A DNA stretch of 64,000 nucleotides from Antennarius striatus. Lineage: Eukaryota; Chordata; Actinopteri; Lophiiformes; Antennariidae. The translations under genes were made by a program, and so were the position numbers. The stretch covers positions 4,501,501 to 4,565,500 of the forward strand of contig NC_090795.1 in the NCBI RefSeq assembly GCF_040054535.1, written 5' to 3'. The notes below the pieces were generated by a model that saw nothing but the letters and a program-made list of their open reading frames with translations, did not search any database and was not told where the DNA came from. Shown here piece after piece: positions 51,618-64,000 of this stretch; the stretch's first letter is position 1; every line of letters starts with the position of its first letter.

Positions 51618-52748
51618 TCAGCGTCTGTAGCTGCTCTGCTGCTGGAAGCCGCTGGAATCCATCGACTCAGGCTGGTGAGGATTCGGCTCCAGGTACTGTT
51701 CAAACTCGTTGCGATCCAGATCATACAACATGTCCAGCTGGACCTGTTCCAGGTAATAGTCACAGGATGGTCCAGCCTGACCAAGGAGGCTTTCATGAGC
51801 TCTGGAGTTCCCTTGATCCATTTGAGCACCTGTAGAACTGGAGACCCTGTGCTGTGGGTGCCAGTGCCGCCCACCAAAGTACACCTGAGGCTCTGCAGCG
51901 TACCCAGAGGGGTTCGGGTTCGAGTACACCACAGGTCTACTTGGAAAAACATTCACTGCTGCTCTTGCTGCCGCTGAAAAAGCTGGCGTGTGCTGGTAGC
52001 TGCTGCGGAATGAGGGGAAGTTACCTGGGTGGGAGTTGGTGGGGAAAGGGCGCATGTTTGGGTAAGACTGCTGCTGGTTCTGGGGCAGGTGGGGCATCAG
52101 GAGGCCAGGGCCGCAGAGCGAAGGGGCGACAGCAGAGGCAACTGCGTCTTGGAGCTTGGAGGTCTTCTTCTGCTGCTTCCTCCTGCGGGGCCTGTACTTG
52201 TAGTTGGGATAGTCGATGGTGTGTTGGACCCTCAGGCGTTCGGCCTCCTGCATGTACGGACGCTTGTCAGACAGAGTCATGGCCTTCCAGGTTTTTCCTG
52301 TAGCAACACAAAGGTTTAATAATTATTAGTTAAATAGAATCGACCAATAGCAGGTGATAAAACATGAATTTATGCAACAGAACTCTACAGGGTTCATAGT
52401 GAACAGTCACATTAAGCCTTTAAAGAGGGAACATTTAATATCTCCAAGCAGCACTAATTTTCCTCGGAACATTTTCACACAATCAATCCAATTCTTACCG
52501 AGTATTTTGCTCAGATCCGTATTTTCCAGGTCTGGATTCAGATGCGCAAGTTTCCTGCGCTCCTCTTTGGTCCAGATGATGAAGGCGTTCAGGGGCCTCC
52601 TGACTCTCTGCTGCGTGGACTCGGGTTTGGGTTCGGGGCTGGTGCCGCTGGAGTCGGAATTGACCGACATCGGGCTGGACGGCCCTGAACACGGGGAGCG
52701 AAATTCTGTCATCTGCTCCCCGCTAACGTAGGAACCCTGTCGGTACAT
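51618..52748 (-). CDS. sox32: SoxF transcription factor, Sox32 (casanova)-like
   Basis: SoxF factor that in zebrafish is the Nodal-responsive switch for endoderm upstream of sox17. Coding exons on the minus strand are 52748-52499 and 52297-51618, giving 309 aa from the Met ([10 protein letters not shown]) with the best start context (G at -3). In-frame upstream Mets at 52799 and 52835 are possible. The HMG box is at about residues 48-126 ([49 protein letters not shown]), split by an intron at the same place as in sox17. The C-terminus keeps DRNEFEQYL at about residues 278-286. The box differs clearly from Sox17 at many sites (for example [13 protein letters not shown] for [13 protein letters not shown]), as expected of Sox32. 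The assignment rests on this divergence and on adjacency to sox17; a divergent second sox17 copy is the alternative. Confidence 0.9.
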
Positions 52749-52875
52749 GTCCGTGCAGTTCTGGAAGGCGGAAGGGTCGTGGATGTGTTTGCATGTCATG
52801 GATGGGGAATTTAGCTCCCTGATTTTCGCCGTCATCCAATCTAATGACGCAACGTGAGGGTAAAATCTGAGCGCT

Positions 52876-52885
52876 CCACCAATGG
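52876..52885. promoter_or_regulatory. CCAAT box upstream of the sox32-like gene
   Basis: CCACCAATGG lies about 130 bp before the preferred start codon and about 45 bp before the most distal in-frame Met. If used at the usual distance it would put the transcription start near 52830-52790, favouring one of the nearer start codons. Confidence 0.3.
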
Positions 52886-52899
52886 GAGGCCGGCAGGAG

Positions 52900-54770
52900 T
52901 GGATCAAGGTGTCAATTCCAGGTGTGTTTTTTGGGTTGTCGATAAGGTACTCTGAGCCCCCCCCCCCCCAGTCATTGATCTCTTGAAATTTAAAACACGA
53001 AGAGTCTGCAGTAATCTGCAATTAAGATGATCTCTGATTTTAAAGGCAATCTTTAATCCTCAGGGTAAACCGTCAGGTAATCAGAAGCAAACATTTTTCG
53101 TTTCTTATTGGTGGAATAAATTATATAAACTTTAAATAACCCAAAATGTCTCCTGTGGTTTTAGACGTTTCATTTCTATATATAATTTGGGTGCCTTACA
53201 TAAATGTTTCCACTTATTGACTCTATTCCAATATTAATCGACATTAAGAGAATTTAGTTGAAAAAAAAAATCTAGTTTCAGTTTCTGTTTCTAACAAACA
53301 AAATATTTTAGAAATTCAAATGACTGTTTCGCCTATTTTGCAGAGAACTGGAACCTAACCAATAGGTCCTGATAGGCAGTATTGATAGGAGGACATCAAA
53401 GTTTTCAGGAGGCAGGGCTGGTTACTAATTACATTGGGGATCTAAGCTGTTATCGTTCGTCCACTGTCTCTATCGGAGAACATTTTACAGGACAGAAACA
53501 AACAGAAATGATCAAGGCGCCTTTATTGCGCGATTACCGCCCGCAAATATTTACCCGATACAAAAACCTGATATGCGCGTACGATGAGCACATCAGAAAC
53601 AAATATACGGCTGCTTTCCAGGTTTAGGAATATTGATCACATTGCAATTAAAAAAAAAAAGGAACCAGGAAGGCTCATTTGGACATGAAGTGTTGGGAAA
53701 TCAGTCAAATCAGAGATTTTGAGTCAAATATCCGGGTGGATGATCTTGGTGTCTTTTTCATGCCTGTTCATTTTATTCATGTCAGTTTTCCAAGATATTT
53801 TATCAAAAATATTTATGAACCCTGAAGTTTAAAAGTGAGATGAGCACAAAACCTGAAACCATCACAAATGGGTTATTATTATAAATAAAACTATCAGGGA
53901 TTCATTACTTTGCAGACTCTTTTAAAACAATTTTCATTCTAGGAAATTTAGACTCAAATGCTATTTGGTGAATGACGAATAAAAGCAAACGTAAAGTGGA
54001 ACAAAATGTCTTGGATTAGATAAATTGCTCAGATCATTGCGCGTTTTCACCTCTATCCAGAAACTTATAAAGTGCGTGAAGCCAGTTTAATATAATATAG
54101 AATGATGCATTACAGGTAGTTGTTTCCTCTCTGTGCGTGACTTTGTCCCCGCAAACGTGTCGATTACGCACAGTCTTACCTCGGCTGTGTATGTGGCGTG
54201 AGAGGAGGTGGCCGATAATTTAAGTCTAGGGGTTGATGTTACATCATGGTTCTCCTAAGAACACTTTGGACTTAAGGCGCAATCAGGCGAAAACCCAACT
54301 GATCAATACTGTGAATGCCAGATTCATCAATAGCAGAATTGATTAAGACTTGGTCTTTAAACTCTTATTCCTCTTCGGTACCATCCAGTATCAGTCAAAA
54401 GTGATTTCATTTGGAGGAGAGATAACACCTCAAAAAAAAAAAAAAAAATCAATGTCAGCTTGAGAAATTTAGATTCTTAAATGTCTATACATTTGGGGGT
54501 GGGGGGTTCTTCACTACTTCTTCTTGTGTCACAATTATCAGCTGAATCCACATCGGCGTTACGCACGCGTCAGCGCGCAGTGGAAAGCACTAATGGATTG
54601 AATCAATTACCCTGAACGGCCCAGCGGGAATAAAATAACGTTAGTTTCGGCTGGGGTTGAAGGGGGGCGGATGATACCTCGATATAAAATCTTGTAATTA
54701 TATTCTGTGCATTAATTTATCCCCGTAACGTTTGTAGAATATAATTTTCATCCCCTTTATTCCCGTCCTA
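52900..54770. promoter_or_regulatory. sox32-like 5' flank
   Basis: No gene supported. Contains a FOXH1-type AATCCACA at 54545-54552, compatible with the known Nodal control of zebrafish sox32, and poly-A tracts at 53649-53660 and about 54433-54449. A run of C lies at about 52960-52970. Confidence 0.3.
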
Positions 54771-54780
54771 TGAATGAATC

Positions 54781-55212
54781 CTAATCTCTGAGGTGATAGA
54801 AAGGTATCATCACATTGTCCCATGGCCACACAAACTGAATGGGCACTGTGCCTCCTGAATAGGGATTGTTCTCGGCCTTTCTGCTCACAATGTGCCATTG
54901 TATTGGACAGAACTCATATATGGGACACTCCTCTCCAGCTTCACTGTAGATCAGTGATGGTTGAGATGGCACAGGTAGGTCTGAGCAGCAGAAGCCTGCA
55001 AGAGCAGTTTAAGAAGATCCACTGGAATATACAAAAAGGTTTTCGTGGATTCTTGGGAACTCTGGGTGAAGTTTGGGTTCATGGATTTGGAGCTGCTCCT
55101 GTGGTCTGATGTGTGGGTGAAACAGGTGGTTTTCCATCAACTGGATCATCTGAATTCTTACGTTCTCATTCCGGACTGAAGGTTTCAGCGACAACAGCTG
55201 CTGAATGAACAC
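54781..55212 (-). pseudogene. Unrecognised, interrupted coding-like segment
   Basis: On the minus strand one frame runs from 55212 to 54781 with a single internal stop and ends at a stop after NVMIPFYHLRD. The segment contains varied, protein-like sequence (CPIYEFCPIQWHIV, SLKPSVRNENVRIQM). A GTAAGA donor-like site at about 55158-55163 leaves open that it is spliced. I recognise no family and cannot exclude chance. It could be an uncharacterised small gene, a decayed host gene, or part of a repeat. Confidence 0.25.
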
Positions 55213-58200
55213 TTGACCCCAAGCTCATGTAACTTTCCAAATCATGGAGGTTTGATGCAGGCTTTGCAGACCAGGAGACGTCTGCAGGAAAACCACAGGA
55301 GGGTAAAGCTGGAGGCCTCCGATAATGAAGTACTGTATTCCATCCAGGCCTCAGATCCCTCAGCGCCAACCCACTGGCTTTCCTTACAGTGGTTCATTCA
55401 TAAAAAGCTGCATTGTTTAATAGCTGCAAGGTGTGAAGGGGATATAATACTGTTGTTAGGTGACTATGATCTTCGCAGCAAGGGAACTGCATTGCTTTGT
55501 GTTGTATTGTGTGGGCACAGCAGGCCAGTATCAAGATACACTCTGGAAAGACGCCATTCAATGCACTGACCTGTGCCCCACACCCCAGATCCCACCTCCT
55601 AATCACACGTTTGAGCAGATTCAACAGTACAGACTGAAGCTCGGGGTCTGGAGTGCTAGCCCCCACACTCCTTCTGTCAACAGCGCCCTGCCCGGCCCTA
55701 CGTCAGGCCAGCTGAGAGGATTACATTCCCCCTGGTGTGGACAGTAGCCTCATTAGTGGAATACAATAATGCTCCACCTCCGAGAAGAGATAACAGGTCA
55801 GGCTCAGCCAGACCTCAAACGCAAACCTAAACCAGGGTGATGCAATGTGAACAACCGATCTGAGCATCAAGGATTTGATCCAAGGCTTCATTTCAGGCTC
55901 AAAAGTTCATCAATTGAAGACTAATCATTGACCACATCCTGACAGGCATCTGAAAAATTAATGAAATCAATTTATTGCATTTGACAACTAAATAAGAACT
56001 AAGATAAATGTCTAAACAAACATCATTTAAAAATTTCTTTCCATAAGATGTGACGTTGAATAATTTCAGTGTCTTTTTAGAGGTAACTTGTCTCAAGGAT
56101 TCTGGATGAGTCTCTTTAAAGTGATTTTTCTGCTCAACATTTAATTGGCTAATCTTAAAAGGAACAGACAGACTAATCAATAATGAAAAAACCATTAATT
56201 ACAGTCCTCAACGTTTTAAAGTCCAAACTGAATTGTCATATTGGATTGTCGTCAAATCAATGTGTAATTAAGGGCATCCACTATTTAGAGATTAAACGTT
56301 CAGGAAGTTGATTTGGTCAACTTTTCTATCTGGTTCATGTTTTCTAACTTCGTTACATTTGGTCATCATGAGTGAGACTGAAAGAGCCGAAACGTCACTA
56401 TTCTTTGTAAATTAGGAATTGTATTCCACTGATAAGAGTCTTATCTGACGAATGGAAGAAGTCTTCTGATTCTTTTAGTGTCCAGCCAGCTTCAGATCTC
56501 ATCAGTTTAATACCACAGCATGTTTTTTTTTATATCTACATTATAACACTCAAAATGATCAGTTGTGAATGTTAAAATCTGAGCTTGATCGACAACCAGA
56601 CCAAGCAGCAGACAGAAGAGGAAGAGATCCGCATTCAGCTGTAATTAGCTCTAATTATTAACTGGAACTAGACTGAGACCTGTGAGACATGATGACACGA
56701 GTGTTTGTCTGAAACGACTCATTCAAGGCAGCAGATAAGCAAAACGATCAGCTCCAGCATGTTTAATTAAACAGCGTGAACTGGTTAGACTCAGACATTA
56801 GATTATTTGGAGCTGAAATTAGTGATAAAATGGCTACTTAAAACAGATTAACATATCTTTTTAGTCAAAGTGAATGACTGCTTTCTTAATTCCAATTGAT
56901 GGAGACCAGTCTCCAGTGGATTTCTTTACTCTTTCTTGCAGACCTTCTGCAGCCAAAGTTCAGAGTCAATGTCCTTTTCTTTGGTTTGCTTGTCTGAGAC
57001 TTGATACAAATTCAAAAGGATCTGCTGCTTTGAAGATAAGCACTGTAGTTCTGCCATAAACAATGATTGTGCTGTTTCTTTCCTGTGGCCTGATTTATTT
57101 AAAGTATTACGCTGTAAGGATTTGGGCTGGTTTTCCTGGCAGAGCCTGCTGTGTACGTATTCCACTACTTGTGTAGCTTATTGGATACTTGAGATTCAGG
57201 AAAACACTCCAGCAAAGTCATAAAAGTGTGACCTTTATCTTTTATAGCAGCACATTTTTCAGGTTTTCTTTCTAAATGTCATACATTTCGAAAGAAAACC
57301 TTGAAAAAAAGTTTTTTTGGTGAAAGAAATAACATATTTTTCCTAATTAACTCGTAGTTTGGTGCATCGTTTGTCACTTTGCTTTAATTTCTGCATAACT
57401 GAGATCTGCATAGGAGTCTTAAATGGCAGAGGGCACTTTGAATAGAAACACAATGCTTGCGGTCTTCCACCAACACACACAAACATACGCTTCCTTTGAT
57501 AAAGTGTTTTTATACCAGCAGAAATTCTATGGCAGCGTCCCTTAAGACAATCTATGTGTAAAATAAGATGTTATTTATAGCGAGGGTGACATTTAACTTT
57601 AAAAAATAAACACGAGCGTAACGCAGAGTTCAGATATGGGCAGGATTAATATCGACACAAAATCTACAAGACTGCATTCTGATGCAGGGAACAAGATTAA
57701 CTACCATGTTGTGTTTTCTATTGATTTTAACATTTTGAAATCTTTGAGGTTTTACAATTAAAAAACCCCATTGCATTTGGAGAACTGGAAATGCACAAAC
57801 TTCTAAGTGAAAGTGTGAATTTTGGGAAGTTCGGCGACATCCTAAAGTGATAAACACAGCTAGATTAAATCACAGTAATTTCCTTAGATATCAAAGTATC
57901 AACATTTCTTGATGGCATCATTATGTCTCTAAAGCATAAGGGGGCGAAGTATGTGCTTCCCTGTGATTGTATTCCAAGAGGAGGGGGAGGAGAAGGATCT
58001 TTTGAACATCCACACCAGGATACAGCTGCCTATGACTAATTTCTAAACTCCCCTTATAGAGCCTAGGCAACCCATTTCACAAGTAACACACATCACTGGG
58101 CATCTGTTTCCTGTTTTCATTCTTTGAGTTATCTTATTTTCCTTATTTCCCCCTCACCTGTTATAGTTCATGTTCATTCCCATTCCATCATGCTGCACGG

Positions 58201-58428
58201 GTTGTTTTTCATCAGCATGATGACTGCGTCATAATTACACTGTATACAACTTATACAAAAATGTATTCCCTCTAATGATATGACAACACCAGTGTATCTA
58301 ATGTTATATGGTTTTATGACAGTACAGTTGGTCACAAACACAGATTGCGGTTCAATGCTGTTTCATAGAAAATGCAAACTTTTTTTTACATGATTTAAGA
58401 TACAGAATGTTACACATATTCATTCATT
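55213..58428. other. sox32-mrpl15 intergenic region and mrpl15 3' UTR
   Basis: No supported gene. Short minus-strand frames at 55166-55369 and 55394-55666 lack recognisable features but lie next to the unexplained segment at 54781-55212. The mrpl15 3' UTR occupies the upper edge; no AATAAA was found close to the stop on the minus strand. Confidence 0.4.
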
Positions 58429-60512
58429 TTACTCCTTTGAATTGTAATATTTCAGAAGTTTCTCATCAGTTGGCATCAGAACCTTCTTCTCCGACATGTT
58501 AACAACCCAGCCTGGAGAGAGGCCAAAGAAGATTTGTCGGACATCCTTCCTCGTGGAGAGCATGTCATACAGTTCATCCTTTGAAATGTCTGGTAAAATA
58601 TATCCATACTTCTGGGCCAGGGCTAGCCGAGCCTTTTGAATTTTCTCTGGGTCAGCCAAGTAACCCCTGTTTTCAGCATCTGTGTAATACAGGACCATAT
58701 CCTCTCCAGGCAACATTCGCTTTGGAATGGGCTGCCCACGCAAGAAGAAAGGGACAGGCTTGATGACAATACCTTTTTAAGAAAAGAAAGAATACAGCTT
58801 ATCATTTAACTACAAAAGATGAACCTTATAAACTGTGGTTGAGTTCTTAAGAATGATAACTGATGTGTTACCAAGACTTATGGGATCATAGAAACTGGTG
58901 GTGATGATCCCTCCATTCCGCTCAATAGCAGCTATAGCTCCTTCAGAAGCTCTCTGAACCTCAATGTTTACTTTTGCTGCAAAAATATCAGCACCCTGAA
59001 ACAGAAAACACATGAATTGTTAATATTTGGCAGACCATGGTGAAAAAACAGGGTAAAAAAACAAAAGGTTCATCAGTGACTGAATGATAAACTTGTTGTA
59101 TGGTGCCACCTATTGACACAACACGATCTAAGCACAGCGCTTTTAAAACAAAAGCCATGTGCCTTTATTACACTAAACTCAAAAACCAACATATTTTCAA
59201 GCACAAAGATTTTTCATTTTCAGATGAAATCTGTTCAAGCTGGATGTGTACAGCACTAAGTTGAAAACACACAACTCTTCTCGCAACGTACAGAGAATAC
59301 TGTATAAAAAATGTTACTGCTTCCCTTCTTTTTCTGAAATTTAAACCAAATATTTATAAAATAGATTTAAAGAACTTAAGGATGTGTTTGTGTTTTTCCA
59401 TGTACCTCATCAACAAGCTGCACTCCATAGTCTCTCTTTAGAGGCTGGATTGTTACTCCTCTGGCATTAACTAGCTGGGTCAGGTCTATGGGCTGAGTCA
59501 CATCCACTCGTCCCAGGTCAATCAGGTACTGCAATCGCTTCAGTGAAAGAGGCTGGTACTGATAACGACGACTGAAAGAGCATAAAATTTATTTTCAATT
59601 GGTTTGAAAATCACATTAACCATCTATATGTAAAACGTACTACAGAAGTTGTGTTGTCTGTGCAAGAACTAAAGCAAAAAAATTAATGTGTGGCAAATCC
59701 AGGATCAGCATATATAATGTGTTTACAACTGTCAGATGAATTTTGTTGGTTTGTTTATTGGGCAGCTAATTAAATTGTTGACAAGCCAAAGAGAAAAAAG
59801 CTAAAACCAGACCTGCCTGACGCAAAAAAGAAAATGAAATTCTTCTGTTTGACTTCATGTGGGAAAGAGAACTTCAATGCTTGAACAATTGAAGTACGTA
59901 GTTTGAGTGTGGACCCCCAGATGCCCCACTGTGACCAAGGGATAATAAACTGGTTTCAAATACTCTATAATTTTAGACGCTTGAGGGAGGTATTCAACTG
60001 TTGTTTTCGAGAGATACACATTTTCTTTTGCTACTAGAAAAGGGGAATAGAGTAACATGGGTATACCTGTGTCCCTCATTGTAAGTATATTTTGGAATTG
60101 CCAGGTAGAAGGGAGTGGCTCCTCCCTCGAAACCCAGCCGAGGTCGGTTGCCTCTCTGTCGTTCTCCTTTGTGTCCACGGCCGCTTCTATTGCCACCATG
60201 CTGCCCTCTGCCTCGCCTTTTCTCCTGAAATGAAAAGGAACATGAGCAATATTCAAAAAAATACTATCCTGGCAATGTATCATCCCACTGACACAAATTA
60301 CTAGAGGGTTAGCGGTTGTGTCTAAAGGCTATCATGACAGGCTAGCTCGTTTTGCTAGCTCTAGGGTGCTGCTGTAAGATTACTTCCGTTAGCATTTTGA
60401 AAATTACCGCACGAATTGATCCTGGCTCAGGCCGCAGGTTTGCTAACGTTATCCGTGGAAGATTCTTTAACGTATCAAACGCTTTGCCTCCAGGTTTCTT
60501 TGGGAAAGACAT
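58429..60512 (-). CDS. mrpl15: Mitochondrial large ribosomal subunit protein uL15m
   Basis: Component of the 39S mitoribosomal subunit. Coding exons on the minus strand are 60512-60408, 60224-60067, 59571-59406, 58995-58872 and 58772-58429, giving 298 aa (human 296). The sequence begins [20 protein letters not shown], carries the Gly/Arg-rich uL15 segment ([21 protein letters not shown]), then [36 protein letters not shown] and the C-terminal [20 protein letters not shown] and [16 protein letters not shown], all near-identical in order to human MRPL15 as I remember it. The N-terminus is Lys/Arg-rich with few acids, as for a mitochondrial import signal. An in-frame upstream Met (60527) would add only five residues. 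Head-to-head with lypla1. Confidence 0.97.
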
Positions 60513-61252
60513 GTTTGTATTCCTCACATGTCAGAAATAACAAACCAAGGACATGTGTCACGTGACTGATGACAGCGGAAGTATTTTGTGTATCTTCCGT
60601 GATATTTCAAAATAAAATGCGGCCTGTAAGTACAGCAGAAACTGTTGAACCGTGACGCTGTTTTAGGTCAGAACCGTGACGCTGTTTTTTTTGCGAATGA
60701 TATTGAATATTAAGACCATAGAGTAATGATTATAATTAGCTTTTAACACAAACAGAACAAACATCACGGCGCAAGATGTTAGATAAATGTGTACTATTTA
60801 TTTTGTAATCGACACTTCTATTGCTACATAATCCTCCTAATCGTTTATATTCCATAGATGCCACGGTATGTTAATTGCCATTTTGGGAATTTGATTTATT
60901 AAATCTGATGTCATTGACATTCCACTCAACTCTCGGCTCGTATTTTTAAAGGACTTATAATTACGTCCAATCACGTAACAGAGGGGGCGGGACTTAGCGG
61001 TGCCGCTGGTGACTAACATGTCAGTTAATGGGATCGGACGGTGTGCTCTTTTCCGCTAATTAGTCTACCTTAAAGGAATTCCCGGCTATCAGCGGCAAAA
61101 CGAGACTTTAAATTATCTTTTTTTTTTTAAATTAAGGGTTAAATATTTGATAGGTAGAATTTGTACAAGATTTTTACTGATTGCTAGCTGGATACTTCGC
61201 TAGTAGCTAACAGCCGCTAAATAGTCCCGACACATTAGCTGCTTATCGCTGT
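60513..61252. promoter_or_regulatory. Shared divergent promoter of mrpl15 and lypla1
   Basis: 740 bp between the two start codons. Next to mrpl15 are the palindromic E-box GTCACGTGAC (60557-60566, USF-type) and an ETS/GABP site GCGGAAGT (60575-60582), both common in promoters of mitochondrial genes. Near lypla1 are a CCAAT box (60968-60972) and a GC box GGGGGCGGG (60984-60992). No TATA box is obvious. Confidence 0.65.
60647..60688. repeat. Short direct repeat in the divergent promoter
   Basis: The 18-mer GAACCGTGACGCTGTTTT occurs at 60647-60664 and again at 60671-60688, 24 bp apart start to start. Each copy holds a CRE half-site (TGACG). Confidence 0.8.
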
Positions 61253-63521
<2,269 letters not shown>

Positions 63522-63800
63522 ACTCCAGAGACACACAGAGCCATCATAGATTGGACTGACCCAGTGAGCCTCTGTGGATGTGGGGAATCACTTACTTGAT
63601 GAATCCAAGCTGCTACTTTTAGAATTTGGGGGTTGGGGGTGAGGCATCGCTGCATCCTGACCCGGAGCTGCAAAGAGTTGCAGCATCAAACTATAGTTGC
63701 TTGAATGTTGAGAAAAGCCATTTCCTGTATGAAACGTATGTATTGAAATAAATAGGGCTATATTTCATGGAGTAATGCCTGCTATTTGAAAATAAACAGC
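63522..63800 (+). other. lypla1: lypla1 3' UTR
   Basis: AATAAA signals at 63747-63752 and 63791-63796 follow the stop, giving an expected 3' UTR of about 250-290 nt. The remaining bases to the window end are AT-rich with no supported feature. Confidence 0.65.
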
Positions 63801-64000
63801 CTCTTGCTAAAGGCTTTTTAATTATTGAGTGTTTTTTTTTTAACTGAGATGAGTTGAAATATGTTGTTGCTTCAAACATTTTAACTTCAAGTACATTAAA
63901 TTGCTGTAAATATAATGTAATGTTTTATCAAATTGGTCTGTGGACAATTTTTTGCATCATTTAAATCTTGTGGATGAAACGGTTAATTGAAAAATATTCT

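Noticed and set aside
59855-60283. 142-codon minus-strand frame overlapping an mrpl15 exon
   Set aside because: It runs through the mrpl15 exon 60224-60067 in a different frame and continues into the intron; the uL15 frame with matching splice sites is clearly the real one.

Overview
The window is vertebrate nuclear DNA from a ray-finned fish, very probably a teleost. Evidence: spliced genes with GT-AG introns, vertebrate-type proteins, CA/GT microsatellites, and two SoxF genes in tandem (sox17 plus a sox32/casanova-like gene), an arrangement known from ray-finned fishes such as zebrafish. Many introns are short (about 75-350 bp), which suits a compact fish genome.

Layout: (1) esco1, + strand, 391-10057. 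Nine coding exons encode a cohesin acetyltransferase predicted at 2765 aa, most of it in one 7.3 kb exon. (2) rp1, - strand, 20356-12465. This is a photoreceptor doublecortin protein predicted at 2303 aa, with a 6.1 kb last exon. It converges tail-to-tail on esco1. (3) About 13 kb without a supported gene, with microsatellites and a few weak transposon remnants. (4) sox17, - strand, 34853-33370, 399 aa. (5) About 16.8 kb between the Sox genes, holding one tRNA-Phe(GAA) gene at 49077-49149. (6) sox32-like gene, - strand, about 52748-51618, 309 aa if the preferred start is right. (7) About 5.7 kb between genes, with one unexplained interrupted reading frame. (8) mrpl15, - strand, 60512-58429, 298 aa. 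(9) lypla1, + strand, 61253-63521, 232 aa, head-to-head with mrpl15 across a 740 bp shared promoter region.

The order rp1 - sox17 (- sox32) - mrpl15 - lypla1, with these relative orientations, matches human 8q11.23 from memory (LYPLA1, MRPL15, SOX17, RP1) except for the extra SoxF copy. esco1 lies on a different chromosome in human (18q), so a rearrangement breakpoint probably falls between esco1 and rp1.

The genes do not form a pathway. sox17 and the sox32-like gene are paralogous endoderm/endothelium regulators and the large non-coding stretches around them are the obvious place for shared enhancers. The most unusual features are the roughly threefold enlargement of ESCO1, the exact 378-bp higher-order tandem repeat inside its first coding exon, and a CaaX-like C-terminus on RP1. 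I saw no sign of a wholly new gene system. All exon junctions were read by eye from splice consensus and reading-frame continuity; none has transcript support here.
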